DNA of 64,000 nt, from positions 104,918 to 168,917 of the forward strand of contig NZ_VDGT01000014.1 in NCBI RefSeq assembly GCF_006335015.1, written 5' to 3'. This DNA is from Streptomyces sedi. Its GTDB lineage: Bacteria > Actinomycetota > Actinomycetes > Streptomycetales > Streptomycetaceae. Positions within the stretch are counted from its first letter, which is position 1. Each line of letters opens with the position of its first letter. The notes beneath the pieces were generated by a model. That model ran no database searches and was not told the DNA's origin. It saw only the letters and a list, made by a program, of their open reading frames with translations. Both the position numbers and the translations under genes were made by a program. This document shows positions 1 through 9,646 of the stretch, in pieces.

Positions 1-1
1 C

Positions 2-2956
2 GCCGGTGAGCTGGCCGGCGAGCGGGCCTCCGCCGAGCTGGCCGCCGCCCGCGCCGCCGACGCCGCGCAGGCGGCCGAGGCCGCACTGGCCGCGGAACGC
101 GCCACCGCCGGCTCCCTGGCCACCGAGAGACGTCTCGCCGAACTACTGGGCGTGACCGAGGAGTTGACCGTCGCCGACCTCGACGGGAACGCGGAGACCC
201 TGGCCGGGCTGCTCGACGACTCCCTGGAGACGACCGAGCGCCGACTGTTCTCGCTGCGCACCGAGGCCGCCGACGACGCCCGCATCCTCGCCGCGCTCGG
301 TGACGGCGGCCTGCTGCCGCCCGGTCCCGACGTGCTGGCCACCGTCGAGTTCCTCGGCGAGCACGGCGTTCCCGCCCTGCCGGGCTGGCGCTATCTCGCG
401 CAGGCCGTCGACCCGGCCGACCACGCGGCGGTGCTGGCCGCCCGGCCCGAGCTGGTCGACGGCGTCGTCATCACCGACGTGGACAGCCACGCCCGTGCCC
501 GCGAGGTGCTCGCGGAGGCCGCGCTGCTGCCCCGTTCCGCCGTCGCCGTCGGCACCGCCGCCGCGCTGCTCGCCCCGACCCCGCCGCCCGGCGGCGCGGA
601 CAGCGGCATCTTCCTGGTCCCGCCCAACCCGGCGATGCACGACGAGCGCGCTGCCGACGACGAACGCCACGCCCTGCGCGCCCGCGCCGGCGAACGCGAC
701 GGCGACATCAGGACGTTGGCCGCCCGCGTCACCGGCGACCGGGCGCTGGCCGCGCGGCTCGCCTCCTGGCGCGCCGGCTGCCCGGCCGGCCGGCTCGGCG
801 AGCTGGGCGCCACGGCCGAGCGCACGGCGGCCACGGCGGCCGAGGCCGAGGCGCGGCTGACGGCGCTGGTCGCCGAGGCCGACGAGGCGGCGGTCGCCGC
901 CACCGAGGCCACCGACGCCAGGGACGCCCGGCAGGAGGCGGCGCAGCGCGCGGGCCGCGCCGCCGACGCGCTGGTCGGCCTCGCCTCCCGGCTGCGGGAG
1001 CGCGGCCGTTGGCGGACCCGGAGCCGGGAGCTGGCTGCCGAGGCCGCCGACGCCGAGGCCCGCGCGGCCGAGCTGCTGAACGTCGCCCAGACCGCCGACG
1101 AGGACCGCCGCGCCGCGCAGCGCGCCGCCGACGACGCGCGCCGCACCGCGCACGCGCTGCGCGCCGAGCGCGCCGAGGTCTCCGGCGCCCCCGACGACGC
1201 GGACCTGGGGGCGCGGCCCGGCGCCGAGACCTCGCTGCCCGCGCTGCGCGAGGCGTACCGCTCGGCCTCCGGGCTCTACGAGAAGGTCGGCGTCGGCGCC
1301 GACCTGCGCGCCGAGCAGGCCCGCGCCGAGGGCGACGAGTCGGCGGCCCGCGCCGCCCTCGACCGCCTGAGCAACAAGGTCCGCACCCGCGCCGCCCGCC
1401 TCCTGGACGACTCGGAGGGCGCCGACGGCCCGTCCCGCCGCGCCGCGGCGGAGCGCGCCGAGGCGCAGGTCCACGCGCTGGAGGGGCGTTCGGCCGCCGC
1501 CAGCGAGCGTCTTGGCCGGTTGCGCGGCGAGGCCGAGCGGCTGGCGCCGGCCGAGGGCGACGCCCACATCGCGCTGCCGGAGGACCGCGTCCCCGAGGAC
1601 GCGGCGCGCGCGGCCGAGCTGCTGCGCGCCGCCGAGGCCGAGCTGGCGGCCCGCGAGGAGGAGTTGGCCGAGGCCGAGACCGCCCACCGGGCCCTGGCCG
1701 AGCGGCACGCCCGCGCGGTGCGCGCCGCCGAGGGCTTCGCCGAGAGCGCCGCCCAGCTCGGCGACCAACTCCGCGACCCCGGCGAGGAGTCCGACGAGGC
1801 GCCGGCCGCCCCCGAGCCCTACCCCGGCGCCATCGACGAGGCCAGGTCGGCCGTCGGCGACGCCCGCCGGGCGCTGCGCGCCGCGGGCTCCGGGCTGGCC
1901 GCCGCCGAGTCCGCCGTGCGGGACGCCTGCGACCAGCTGGTGCGGCACGCCAACGCCAGCCGCTACGAGCAGGTCCGCACCCCGGCCCGCACCCAGATCA
2001 GGGAGCTGCCGGCCGCCGCCCTGCCGACCCACGCCGCGGCCTGGGCGGAGGCGTTCGCGCCCCGACTGCGCGTGCTGGGCGACGAGTTGACCCAGCTGGA
2101 GCGGAACAGGGACGGCATCGTCGACCGGCTGCGCGGCCTCGTCGAGTCGGCGCTGGCCACCCTCCGCTCCGCGCAGCGGCTCTCCCGGCTGCCGGAGGGG
2201 CTGGGGGAGTGGTCGGGGCAGGAGTTCCTGCGCATCCGCTTCGACGAGCCCGACCAGGCCACGCTCACCGAGCGCCTGGGCGAGGTCGTCGACGAGGTGA
2301 CCCGCGCCGCCGTCCGGAAGAACACGGACCTGCGCCGGGACGGCGTCTCCCTGCTGCTGCGCGGCACGCACGCGGCGATCAGCCCGGCGGGCGTGCGCGT
2401 GGAGATCCTCAAGCCGGACGCCGTGCTGCGCGCCGAGCGGGTGCCCGTCGGCCAGATGGGAGACGTCTTCTCCGGCGGCCAGCTGCTGACCGCCGCCATC
2501 GCCCTGTACTGCACGATGGCGGCGCTGCGCGGCAACGACCGGGGCCGCGACGGCCACCGGCACGCAGGGACGCTCTTCCTGGACAACCCCATCGGCCGCG
2601 CCAACGCCACCTATCTGCTGGAGCTGCAACGCGCGGTCGCCGACGCCCTCGGCGTGCAACTCCTCTACACCACGGGCCTGTTCGACACGACGGCGCTGGC
2701 CGAGTTCCCCCTGGTCATCCGGTTGCGCAACGACGCGGACCTGCGCGCCGGGCTGAAGTACATCAGCGTCGAGGAACATCTGCGCCCCGGGTTGCCGCGC
2801 ACCGACGAGGAGTCGGAGCCGGTGCACGGCGAGGTCACCGCCACCCGCGTCTACCGCAGGCCCAACACGTCCCAGTCGCCGGCGCCTTCGGAACCCTCCG
2901 TCCCCTCGGCGCCCGTCGAGGCGTCCGACGCGGGCGCGGCGCCGCCCCTGCCCTGA
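2..2956 (+). CDS. SMC-like coiled-coil ATPase, 5' end outside the window
   Basis: The reading frame is open from the first bases, so the start codon and probably the Walker A head lie upstream. Most of the visible protein is Ala/Glu/Arg-rich heptad sequence, as expected for long antiparallel coiled coils. The C-terminal head has an ABC/SMC-type signature (FSGGQLLTAAIAL, nt 2468-2506). A Walker B-like strand follows (LFLDNP), and then the sequence typical of a D-loop region. The Walker B glutamate is replaced by Asn. The family is inferred to bind or load DNA, like SMC/Rad50/MukB/JetC-type proteins. No kleisin or Toprim partner is visible downstream. The 3' end overlaps the convergent small membrane-protein gene by about 106 bases. 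Confidence 0.8.
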   Translation, partial: AGELAGERASAELAAARAADAAQAAEAALAAERATAGSLATERRLAELLGVTEELTVADLDGNAETLAGLLDDSLETTERRLFSLRTEAADDARILAALGDGGLLPPGPDVLATVEFLGEHGVPALPGWRYLAQAVDPADHAAVLAARPELVDGVVITDVDSHARAREVLAEAALLPRSAVAVGTAAALLAPTPPPGGADSGIFLVPPNPAMHDERAADDERHALRARAGERDGDIRTLAARVTGDRALAARLASWRAGCPAGRLGELGATAERTAATAAEAEARLTALVAEADEAAVAATEATDARDARQEAAQRAGRAADALVGLASRLRERGRWRTRSRELAAEAADAEARAAELLNVAQTADEDRRAAQRAADDARRTAHALRAERAEVSGAPDDADLGARPGAETSLPALREAYRSASGLYEKVGVGADLRAEQARAEGDESAARAALDRLSNKVRTRAARLLDDSEGADGPSRRAAAERAEAQVHALEGRSAAASERLGRLRGEAERLAPAEGDAHIALPEDRVPEDAARAAELLRAAEAELAAREEELAEAETAHRALAERHARAVRAAEGFAESAAQLGDQLRDPGEESDEAPAAPEPYPGAIDEARSAVGDARRALRAAGSGLAAAESAVRDACDQLVRHANASRYEQVRTPARTQIRELPAAALPTHAAAWAEAFAPRLRVLGDELTQLERNRDGIVDRLRGLVESALATLRSAQRLSRLPEGLGEWSGQEFLRIRFDEPDQATLTERLGEVVDEVTRAAVRKNTDLRRDGVSLLLRGTHAAISPAGVRVEILKPDAVLRAERVPVGQMGDVFSGGQLLTAAIALYCTMAALRGNDRGRDGHRHAGTLFLDNPIGRANATYLLELQRAVADALGVQLLYTTGLFDTTALAEFPLVIRLRNDADLRAGLKYISVEEHLRPGLPRTDEESEPVHGEVTATRVYRRPNTSQSPAPSEPSVPSAPVEASDAGAAPPLP

Positions 2957-3270
2957 CGGCGCGCGGCCTTCCTCGCGGCCCGGCGCTCGGCGCGCCGGGC
3001 CCTGGCGTTGGCCCGCGCGACGCTGCTCGGCACGGAGACCACGCCGTTCCGCTGCCGCCAGGACTGCGAGGTCACCCAGATGTCCAGCACGGACCAGGTC
3101 GCCACCACCGCGCTGAGCAGTGTCGATATGGCCATCGGCAGCACCAGCCAGGAGCCCGCGAGCAACGCGAGCAGCATCACCACCAGCTGGCAGAGCGTCA
3201 GGGCGATGATGATCACCGCGCGCACGGCTGCGGTGCGCACGGGATCGGGAAGTCGGGGTCTCGCATACAC
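2851..3270 (-). CDS. Small membrane protein of unknown function
   Basis: This 139-residue protein is unlike any family I can name. The start is a GTG, with a CAGGGG ribosome-binding site about ten bases upstream. Residues roughly 13-42 and 45-65 form two hydrophobic segments. They are followed by a strongly basic Arg/Ala stretch and then a Ser/Gly/Glu-rich tail. That layout suggests a two-pass inner-membrane protein with a cytoplasmic basic tail. Its last 106 bases overlap, tail to tail, the end of the SMC-like gene. The overlapping part encodes the low-complexity tail, so that end is the least certain. Confidence 0.6.
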   Translation of the reverse strand: MYARPRLPDPVRTAAVRAVIIIALTLCQLVVMLLALLAGSWLVLPMAISTLLSAVVATWSVLDIWVTSQSWRQRNGVVSVPSSVARANARARRAERRAARKAARRQGRGGAAPASDASTGAEGTEGSEGAGDWDVLGLR

Positions 3271-3509
3271 GCCGCTGGGCCCCCTGCACGGTGAGATGCG
3301 CGGATATGTCCTCGGGTGACCATGGTAGAACGCCTTGCGCCTCCGCCGGCCACGGACCAGGATGAGGCGCCCACCGGGTCACCCCATCATGGCGGGAGTG
3401 CGCACCGGGCGGGCCCGCCGGCCTGACCGGTAGTAGGCTCGCGCTGTCGACACGTTGACACGTGGACACCCATCGCGTGCGGAGCGGCCGGGCACAGCAA
3501 GGGGAGGGT

Positions 3510-5915
3510 ATGCGCGTTCGCGGCAAGACGGTCCCACGCAGGGTCTGGACGCTGGTGTTGGTGCCGCTCCTGTCCCTGCTGCTGGTCTGGGCGTTCACCG
3601 CGGCGCTCACCGTCTCGGCGGCGCTCGACGCCACCGACTCCTCCTCCGCGGCCGACCGGCTCACCGCCCCCACCGAGGAGTTGATAGCCGCCCTCCAGCG
3701 GGAGCGGCGCGACGCCGTCGTCTATCTCGCGGACCCCCGACGGGCCGACGCGCTCGACGCGTTGGACGCCGCCAGGGCCGAGACCGGGGTCGCGCTGCGC
3801 CGGCTGTGGCGGGCCACCGACGACGCCGAGGGCGGCCTCGCGGGTGCGGCCGAGAGCCGACTCGCCACGCTGCGGCGGACGTTGGGCGAGCTGGACCGGC
3901 TGCGTGGCCAGACCGACAGCAACACCATCCCGCTCTCCGGCGCGTTGGACGCCTACAGCGACCTGACCGCCTCGGCGCTGCGCTTCCGCGCCGCGCTGCC
4001 CCCGGCGGAGAACGCCTCCGGCCAGCGCCACGCCAGCGCGGTCGCCGGGCTGCGCCAGGCCCGCGAGTTGATCTCCCAGGAGGACGCGCTGGTCGCCGGC
4101 GTCCTGGGCACCGGCCGCGGCACGGAGACCGAACGCCGCGCGCTCACCGACCTGATAGCCGCCCGTAACGCGGTCTACGCCCAGTCCGTGCCCGACCTCC
4201 CGCTGGACGACCGGCAGAACCACGACGGCTTCTGGGACAGCGGCACCGCGCGCATCCTCGCCGAGGCGGAGCAGCAGCTGGCGGGCGATCTCGGCTCCCC
4301 GCTGCCGGGCCACTGGCAGCAGAGCACCTTCGACGTGCTGGAGGGCACCGGCGCGCTGATCGCCGAGGCCGACGGCCGGCTGGCCGACCGCCTCGACTCC
4401 TCCCACACCCCGCTGGTCGTCCGCGCGGTGCTGGCCGGCGGGTTCGGCCTGGCGCTGGTGGCGGGCGCGGCCTGGATCGCGGTGCGCGGGGCGCGTTCCC
4501 TCACCCGCGACCTGACCGACCTGGCCAGGGAGGCGACGGACGCGGCCGAGGTGCGGCTGCCCGGCGTCACGCGCCGCCTGGAGGCGGGTGAGCACGTCGA
4601 CATGGAGACGGAGGCGCCCCGCCTGGAGTACGCCGAGGACGAGATAGGCCGTATCGGGCGCTCCCTGAACACCCTGCAACGCGAGGCCACCTCGGCGGCC
4701 GTCGAACGTTCCTACACCCGGCGCGGGGTCTCCGAGGTCTTCGTCAACCTGGCCCGCCGCAACCAGGTGCTGCTGCACCGCCAGCTCCAGCTGCTGGAGA
4801 CGATGGAGCAGCGCAGCCAGGACAGCGAGGCCCGGGTGGACCTGGTCCGCCTGGACCACCTCAGCACCCGGATGCGCAGGAACGCCGAGGGCCTGGTGAT
4901 CCTCTCCGGCGCCGCGCCCGCCCGCCAGTGGCGCAAGCCGGAGCATCTGAGCGAGCTGGTGCGGGCCGCCGTCGACGAGATCGAGGACTTCGAACGTGTC
5001 GAGATCCGCCGCCTCCCACCGCTGGTGGTCGCTGGCGGCGCGGTCGCCGACCTGGTGCAGCTGGTGGCCGAACTCCTGGAGAACGCCACGGTGTTCTCGC
5101 CCCCGCACACCGCGGTCCAGGTCTCGGGCGAGCGCGTTCCGCACGGCGTGACCCTGGAGATCCACGACCGGGGTCTCGGCATGACGCCGGAGGCGCTGCG
5201 CGAGGCCAACCGGCGGCTGTCGGAGATCACCGAGTTCCAACTCTCCGACACCGACCGGATCGGGCTGTTCGTGGTGGCCAGGCTGGCCGAGCGGCACCAC
5301 GTCAAGGTCGCGCTGCGCGAGTCACCCTACGGCGGCACCACCGCCGTCACCCTGATCCCCGGCGAACTGTTGTCGGAGGCCCCCGAGGGCGCGCCGGTGC
5401 GGGAGCGCCTCGCCTCGGGCGCGGGGCGGCCGGCGCTGCTGGACGGACCGGTGGACGGGCCGGTCGAGTTGGAGGCGGCGGTCGACCCCGAGGGCGACAT
5501 CGGACGCCCCGCCGGCACCGAGGAGCACGCCGCCGAGCACCCGGGCGCCCGCCCGGCGCCCGGCGGGCGGCGCCACGCGGCGCCCGTGCTGGTCGCCGAC
5601 CACGGCCGGCCGGTCCCGCCGCCACCCGAACGGGGCGGCGCGGGCGCCGGCGCGTCCGAACCCGAGCGCCCGGCGCGCGAGGGAGTGACGGGCGCCGGCC
5701 TGCCGCGCCGCGTGCGCCGCGCGGCGCCGGCGCCCGAGACCCCGGCGCGCGCCACCGGCGAGCCCGGCGGCCACCCCGACCCGGAGGCCGTGCCCGAGGT
5801 GGACGCCGACGAGCTGCGCAGCCGGCTGGCGGCACTGCAACGCGGCTGGCGGCGCGGCCGGCAGCAGACGGAGCCGGACGGGGAGGACGAGCCGCCGCCG
5901 GCCCCCACCCCCTGA
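3510..5915 (+). CDS. cvnA: CvnA-type sensor histidine kinase-like protein (nitrate/nitrite-sensor-like extracellular domain)
   Basis: This 801-residue membrane protein matches the first component of Streptomyces conservons, which act as GTPase-linked signalling complexes at the membrane. TM1 lies at about residues 11-33. A largely helical extracellular sensor region resembling NIT domains runs to about residue 300. TM2 is at 301-322, followed by a HAMP-like linker. The ATPase part has an N box (ELLENATVFSPP), a G1 box (DRGLGM) and a glycine-rich end (YGGTTAVTL). The C-terminal 170 residues are Pro/Gly/Arg-rich and disordered. ATG 3510 was chosen because AAGGGGAGGG sits directly upstream. A candidate -10 (TAGGCT, 3434-3439) precedes it. 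The next gene is cvnB-like. Confidence 0.88.
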   Translation: MRVRGKTVPRRVWTLVLVPLLSLLLVWAFTAALTVSAALDATDSSSAADRLTAPTEELIAALQRERRDAVVYLADPRRADALDALDAARAETGVALRRLWRATDDAEGGLAGAAESRLATLRRTLGELDRLRGQTDSNTIPLSGALDAYSDLTASALRFRAALPPAENASGQRHASAVAGLRQARELISQEDALVAGVLGTGRGTETERRALTDLIAARNAVYAQSVPDLPLDDRQNHDGFWDSGTARILAEAEQQLAGDLGSPLPGHWQQSTFDVLEGTGALIAEADGRLADRLDSSHTPLVVRAVLAGGFGLALVAGAAWIAVRGARSLTRDLTDLAREATDAAEVRLPGVTRRLEAGEHVDMETEAPRLEYAEDEIGRIGRSLNTLQREATSAAVERSYTRRGVSEVFVNLARRNQVLLHRQLQLLETMEQRSQDSEARVDLVRLDHLSTRMRRNAEGLVILSGAAPARQWRKPEHLSELVRAAVDEIEDFERVEIRRLPPLVVAGGAVADLVQLVAELLENATVFSPPHTAVQVSGERVPHGVTLEIHDRGLGMTPEALREANRRLSEITEFQLSDTDRIGLFVVARLAERHHVKVALRESPYGGTTAVTLIPGELLSEAPEGAPVRERLASGAGRPALLDGPVDGPVELEAAVDPEGDIGRPAGTEEHAAEHPGARPAPGGRRHAAPVLVADHGRPVPPPPERGGAGAGASEPERPAREGVTGAGLPRRVRRAAPAPETPARATGEPGGHPDPEAVPEVDADELRSRLAALQRGWRRGRQQTEPDGEDEPPPAPTP

Positions 5916-6027
5916 GGACCGGCCCTCTGGGGACCCGCCCCTGGGGGACCCCGCCCCGAGAGCCGTCGCCCGCCCGCCACCGAGCCACGCGGCAACCGAA
6001 GAGACGTCAGACAGAAGGACAGGACGC

Positions 6028-6477
6028 ATGACCGTACCCGAGCCCACGCCCCCCGGCCCCGCCGAGCGGAAGGGCCAGCCGGCTGCCGAGTCCCTCGACC
6101 CCCTGCTGGACGAACTGGTGACGCGGGTGCCCGGCATCCGCCACGCCCTGCTGCTGGCCGCCGACGGCCTGGCGCGCGGGGCCTCCAGCGCCCTGGGCCG
6201 GGAGGACAGCGAGCAACTGGCCGCCGTCGCCTCCGGGTTCCACAGCCTGGCGCGCGGCGTCGGCCAGCACTTCGACACCGGGACGGCCCGTCAGACGCTG
6301 GTCGAGCTGGACGAGGCGTTCCTGCTCGTGACGGCGGCCGGATCGGGCAGCGCGCTGGCCGTGCTGACGGACCCGGAGGCGGAGGTCGGTCAGGTCGCCT
6401 ACGAGATGGCCATGTTGGTCAAACGCCTCGGCCCGCTGGTCGCCGTCCCGCCGCGCCGCCCTCGCACCACCCCCTGA
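6028..6477 (+). CDS. cvnB: Roadblock/LC7-domain protein, CvnB-like
   Basis: This 149-residue protein has the single-domain roadblock/LC7 fold signature of conservon B proteins: the start of the domain reads LLDELVTRVPGIRHALLLA, followed by a DGLARG turn. In conservons CvnB pairs with CvnA and with the CvnD GTPase. The ATG has an AAGGACAGG ribosome-binding site. The gene lies 112 bases after the kinase, which suggests one transcript. The usual next genes, cvnC (DUF742) and cvnD (GTPase), are missing here. The following gene is on the other strand. Confidence 0.88.
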   Translation: MTVPEPTPPGPAERKGQPAAESLDPLLDELVTRVPGIRHALLLAADGLARGASSALGREDSEQLAAVASGFHSLARGVGQHFDTGTARQTLVELDEAFLLVTAAGSGSALAVLTDPEAEVGQVAYEMAMLVKRLGPLVAVPPRRPRTTP

Positions 6478-6664
6478 ACCGCCTTCCTCTCCGCACCGGA
6501 ACCGGTACCGGGAGCGCTTTCGGCCCCTTTTGCCCGGGACTCGGCCACTGATTGTCGCGAACGGGTGACAAAGCCGGGGAAGGGGCGAACCAAGGTCGCG
6601 AAAGTGGCGTCCAGATACAGGGACGGCGGGTTCCGGGACCGACGGGGGTGGCTCCGGGACGCCG

Positions 6665-6689
6665 CCGTCACCGTTTTCGGCGGTGACGG
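6665..6689 (-). terminator. Probable terminator of the VanX-like gene
   Basis: A perfect 9-bp stem (CCGTCACCG / CGGTGACGG) with a 7-base loop lies about 25 bases after the stop codon of the minus-strand dipeptidase gene. There is no clear U-run, as is common in high-GC actinomycetes. It could also stop read-through from the conservon. Confidence 0.55.
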
Positions 6690-6713
6690 TCAACCACCCG
6701 CCGGCGTGCGCCC

Positions 6714-7445
6714 TCACCCGGTCCGCAACTCCTCCCGGTTGACGGGGAAGTCGAAGCGCCGGTCGGTGTGGGGCTCCTCGTCGAGGCTGAAGTGCCACCA
6801 CTCCGTGTCGATCGGCGAGAACCCGCGCGCCTCCATCGCCTCCCGCAGCCGTTCCCTCGCGCGCCGCTGCCGCTCGTCGGGCTCGGTGGAGTCGGGGTGC
6901 GAGGCCGGGTCGAAGAAGTCGAAGCCGGTGCCCATGTCCACCTCGCGGCCCTCGGGGTCCAGCAGCGTCAGGTCGACGGTGCCGCCCCTGCTGTGGCCGG
7001 AATGCTCGGCGAGGTAGCCCTCGTCGAAGAGCCGCTCCTTGGGCACCCGCGGATAGAACTCCTCGCGCCGCTCGGTCGCCGACGGGTCGTCGGCCCACCG
7101 CAGGAAGTGGTCCACGGCGCGCTGCGGCCGGTAGCAGTCGAAGACCCGCAGGCCGGAACCGTCCTCCCGTTCCAGGTCGCGCCGCACCCGTTCCAGGGCG
7201 CGTGCCGTCTCCTCGGCCAGCAGGCACTCGGCCTCCTCGTAGCCGTCGATCGGCTCGCCCACGAAGTTGTGGTCCCCGGCGTACCGGATGTCCTGCTCGA
7301 TCCCGGGCGCCACGTCGCGCAGCGCGACGAAGTCCGCCGGCGCGTGAGCCGACCGCTCCGGCGCGCGCGTCGGAGCGAGCACGCCGGCCAGGGCGGCCAG
7401 CGCCCCCACCGCCAGCACGGCGGTCACCACGCGAAGCAGGCGCAT
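6714..7445 (-). CDS. Secreted VanX-type D-Ala-D-Ala dipeptidase (M15D)
   Basis: This 243-residue zinc peptidase of the VanX/DdpX family has an N-terminal signal peptide (MRLLRVVTAVLAVGALAALA). All expected active-site residues are visible. Arg106 is in FDCYRP. The zinc ligands are His141 and Asp148 in SGHSRGGTVDL, and His208 with catalytic Glu205 in EWWHF. The spacings match VanX. Known family members hydrolyse D-Ala-D-Ala. With a signal peptide this one is more likely a cell-wall recycling enzyme than a vancomycin-resistance protein, and there is no vanH, vanA, vanR or vanS nearby. The gene is a single minus-strand unit between the conservon and acetoacetate-CoA ligase. Confidence 0.9.
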   Translation of the reverse strand: MRLLRVVTAVLAVGALAALAGVLAPTRAPERSAHAPADFVALRDVAPGIEQDIRYAGDHNFVGEPIDGYEEAECLLAEETARALERVRRDLEREDGSGLRVFDCYRPQRAVDHFLRWADDPSATERREEFYPRVPKERLFDEGYLAEHSGHSRGGTVDLTLLDPEGREVDMGTGFDFFDPASHPDSTEPDERQRRARERLREAMEARGFSPIDTEWWHFSLDEEPHTDRRFDFPVNREELRTG

Positions 7446-7592
7446 CCTTCAGCAGTACCAGGGCTCCGCACGCCCCGAAAGCCGGTGCGGGCGTTGGCCG
7501 GCCGTTCGGGTGCCGCCACACTGGTGCCGACCGTGGCGAGCTGAGATCGTCCCGGTAGCCCAGCGCCAGTGTCGTCGCCCACGGAGCCGCCC

Positions 7593-9614
7593 ATGACCAC
7601 CGAAGACCGCGCCCCCGAGCCCCTGTGGCGCCCGAGCCCCGAGCGGGTGGCCGCCGCCCGGATCAGCCGCTTCCACGCCCGGGCCGCCGAGGACCACGGC
7701 GCCCCGCCGCCGACCGGTGACCCCGGGACCGACTACGCGGCGCTGCACCGTTGGTCGGTCACCGACCTGGAGGCGTTCTGGCGTGCCGTCACCGCCTTCT
7801 TCGACGTCCGCTTCGCCACCGAGCCGTCGGCGGTGCTCCAGGACCCGAGGATGCCGGGCGCCCGCTGGTTCCCCGGCGCCACCCTCAACTACGCGGAGCA
7901 CGCGCTGCGCGGCCCGGCGGACGGGCGGGACGACGCGCCCCCCGCGCTGCTCGCCCTGGACGAGGAGCTGAACGAGCGCGCGGTCGGCTGGCGTGAGCTG
8001 CGGCACGCGGTGGGGGCGCTCGCGGCCTCGCTGCGCGAGCTGGGCGTGCGCCCCGGCGACCGGGTGTGCGGCTATCTGCCCAACGTCCCCGAGGCCGTGG
8101 TGGCGCTGCTGGCCAGCGCGGCGGTGGGCGCGGTCTGGACCTCGTGCGCCCCGGACTTCGCGGCGCGCAGCGTGCTGGACCGCTTCCAGCAGGTCGAGCC
8201 CGTCGTGCTGTTCGCGGTGGACGGCTACCGCTTCGGCGGCCGGGAGCACCGGCGCGCCGAGACCGTGGCGGAACTGCGCGCGGGGCTGCCCTCGTTGCGC
8301 GCCGTCGTCCATGTGCCGCTGCTCGGTGAGGCGCCGCCGGAGTCGGCGCTGGGCTGGGACGAGCTGACGGCGGGCGAGGTCGAACCGGTCTTCGAGCGGG
8401 TGCCGTTCGACCATCCGCTGTGGGTGCTGTACTCCTCGGGCACCACCGGGCTGCCCAAGGCGATCGTCCAGTCCCAGGGCGGCATCCTGCTGGAGCACCT
8501 CAAGCAGGTGGGCCTCCACCTCGACCTCGGGCCGGGCGACCGGCTGTACTGGTACACCTCGACCGGCTGGATGATGTGGAACTTCCTCGCCTCCAGCCTG
8601 CTGACCGGCACCACGGCCGTGCTCCACGACGGCGCCCCGGCGCAGCCGACGGCCGACGTGCAGTGGCGGGTCGCCGCCCGCGTCGGGGCCACGGTCTTCG
8701 GCACCTCGGCGGCCTACGTCACCGCCTGCGCCAAGAAGGACGTCCACCCGGCCCGCGACCTGGACCTGTCGGCGACCCGCTGCGTCGCCACCACCGGTTC
8801 GCCGCTGCCGCCCGACGGGTTCCGCTGGCTGCACGAGGAGGCCGGGGAGGACCTGTGGATCGCCTCGGTCAGCGGCGGCACCGACGTGTGCAGCTGCTTC
8901 GCCGGCGGCGTGCCGACGCTGCCCGTGTACGTGGGGGAGCTCCAGGCGCCCTGCCTCGGCACCGACCTGGCGGCCTGGGACCCGCACGGCACCCCGCTGA
9001 TCGACGAGGTGGGGGAGCTGGTGGTGGGCACCCCGATGCCCTCGATGCCGGTGGGCTTCTGGAACGACCCGGACGGCGCGCGCTACCGGGAGAGCTACTT
9101 CGAGACCTACCCGGGGGTCTGGCGCCACGGCGACTGGATCACCCACACCTCGCGGGGCGGGGTGGTCATCCACGGCCGTTCCGACTCCACGCTCAACCGG
9201 CAGGGCGTGCGGATGGGGTCGGCGGACATCTACGAGGCGGTCGAGCTGCTTCCGGAGATCGCCGAGTCGCTGGTGATCGGCGTGGAACGGCCGGACGGCG
9301 GCTACTGGATGCCGCTGTTCGTGGCGCTCGCGGACGGCGCGGTGCTCGACGGGGCGCTGCGCGAGCGGATCGCCGCCACGATCCGCGAACGGCTCTCGCC
9401 GCGCCATCTCCCGGACGAGATCCTGGAGATCCCGGGGGTGCCGCACACCCGCACGGGCAAGCGCCTGGAGGTGCCGGTCAAGCGGCTCTTCCAGGGCGTC
9501 GCACTGGAGCGGGCAGCCAATCTCGGCGCCGTGGACGACCCGGAGCTGCTCCGTTTCTTCGCCCGCCTCGCCCACGAGAGGGCGACTGTCAGTGACGGCC
9601 GCTACGGTGAGTGA
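7593..9614 (+). CDS. aacS: Acetoacetate-CoA ligase (acetoacetyl-CoA synthetase)
   Basis: This 673-residue ANL-superfamily enzyme activates acetoacetate to acetoacetyl-CoA with ATP, a cytoplasmic ketone-body and PHB-salvage reaction. The N-terminus LWRPSPERV is typical of acetoacetate-CoA ligases. The P-loop SSGTTGLPKAI lies near residue 281, and GWMMWNFLAS follows in the acyl pocket region. The C-terminal domain keeps HTRTGKRLEVPVKRL, with the catalytic Lys near 623. ATG 7593 is preferred over the in-frame GTG at 7569 because ACGGAG precedes it at good spacing. The enzyme is full length for the family. A neighbouring small CxxC protein follows in the same direction after 32 bases. Confidence 0.92.
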   Translation: MTTEDRAPEPLWRPSPERVAAARISRFHARAAEDHGAPPPTGDPGTDYAALHRWSVTDLEAFWRAVTAFFDVRFATEPSAVLQDPRMPGARWFPGATLNYAEHALRGPADGRDDAPPALLALDEELNERAVGWRELRHAVGALAASLRELGVRPGDRVCGYLPNVPEAVVALLASAAVGAVWTSCAPDFAARSVLDRFQQVEPVVLFAVDGYRFGGREHRRAETVAELRAGLPSLRAVVHVPLLGEAPPESALGWDELTAGEVEPVFERVPFDHPLWVLYSSGTTGLPKAIVQSQGGILLEHLKQVGLHLDLGPGDRLYWYTSTGWMMWNFLASSLLTGTTAVLHDGAPAQPTADVQWRVAARVGATVFGTSAAYVTACAKKDVHPARDLDLSATRCVATTGSPLPPDGFRWLHEEAGEDLWIASVSGGTDVCSCFAGGVPTLPVYVGELQAPCLGTDLAAWDPHGTPLIDEVGELVVGTPMPSMPVGFWNDPDGARYRESYFETYPGVWRHGDWITHTSRGGVVIHGRSDSTLNRQGVRMGSADIYEAVELLPEIAESLVIGVERPDGGYWMPLFVALADGAVLDGALRERIAATIRERLSPRHLPDEILEIPGVPHTRTGKRLEVPVKRLFQGVALERAANLGAVDDPELLRFFARLAHERATVSDGRYGE

Positions 9615-9646
9615 CCAGTTGTTGGTTCGACCGTGAGGTGGGCGTC

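Noticed and set aside
143..3673. Long minus-strand frame over the SMC-like gene
   Set aside because: It has only low-complexity Arg/Gly/Ala sequence. The plus-strand frame has coiled coil and ATPase signatures.
6714..7445. Vancomycin resistance cluster
   Set aside because: Only a VanX-like gene is present, and it has a signal peptide. No vanH, vanA, vanR or vanS is adjacent.
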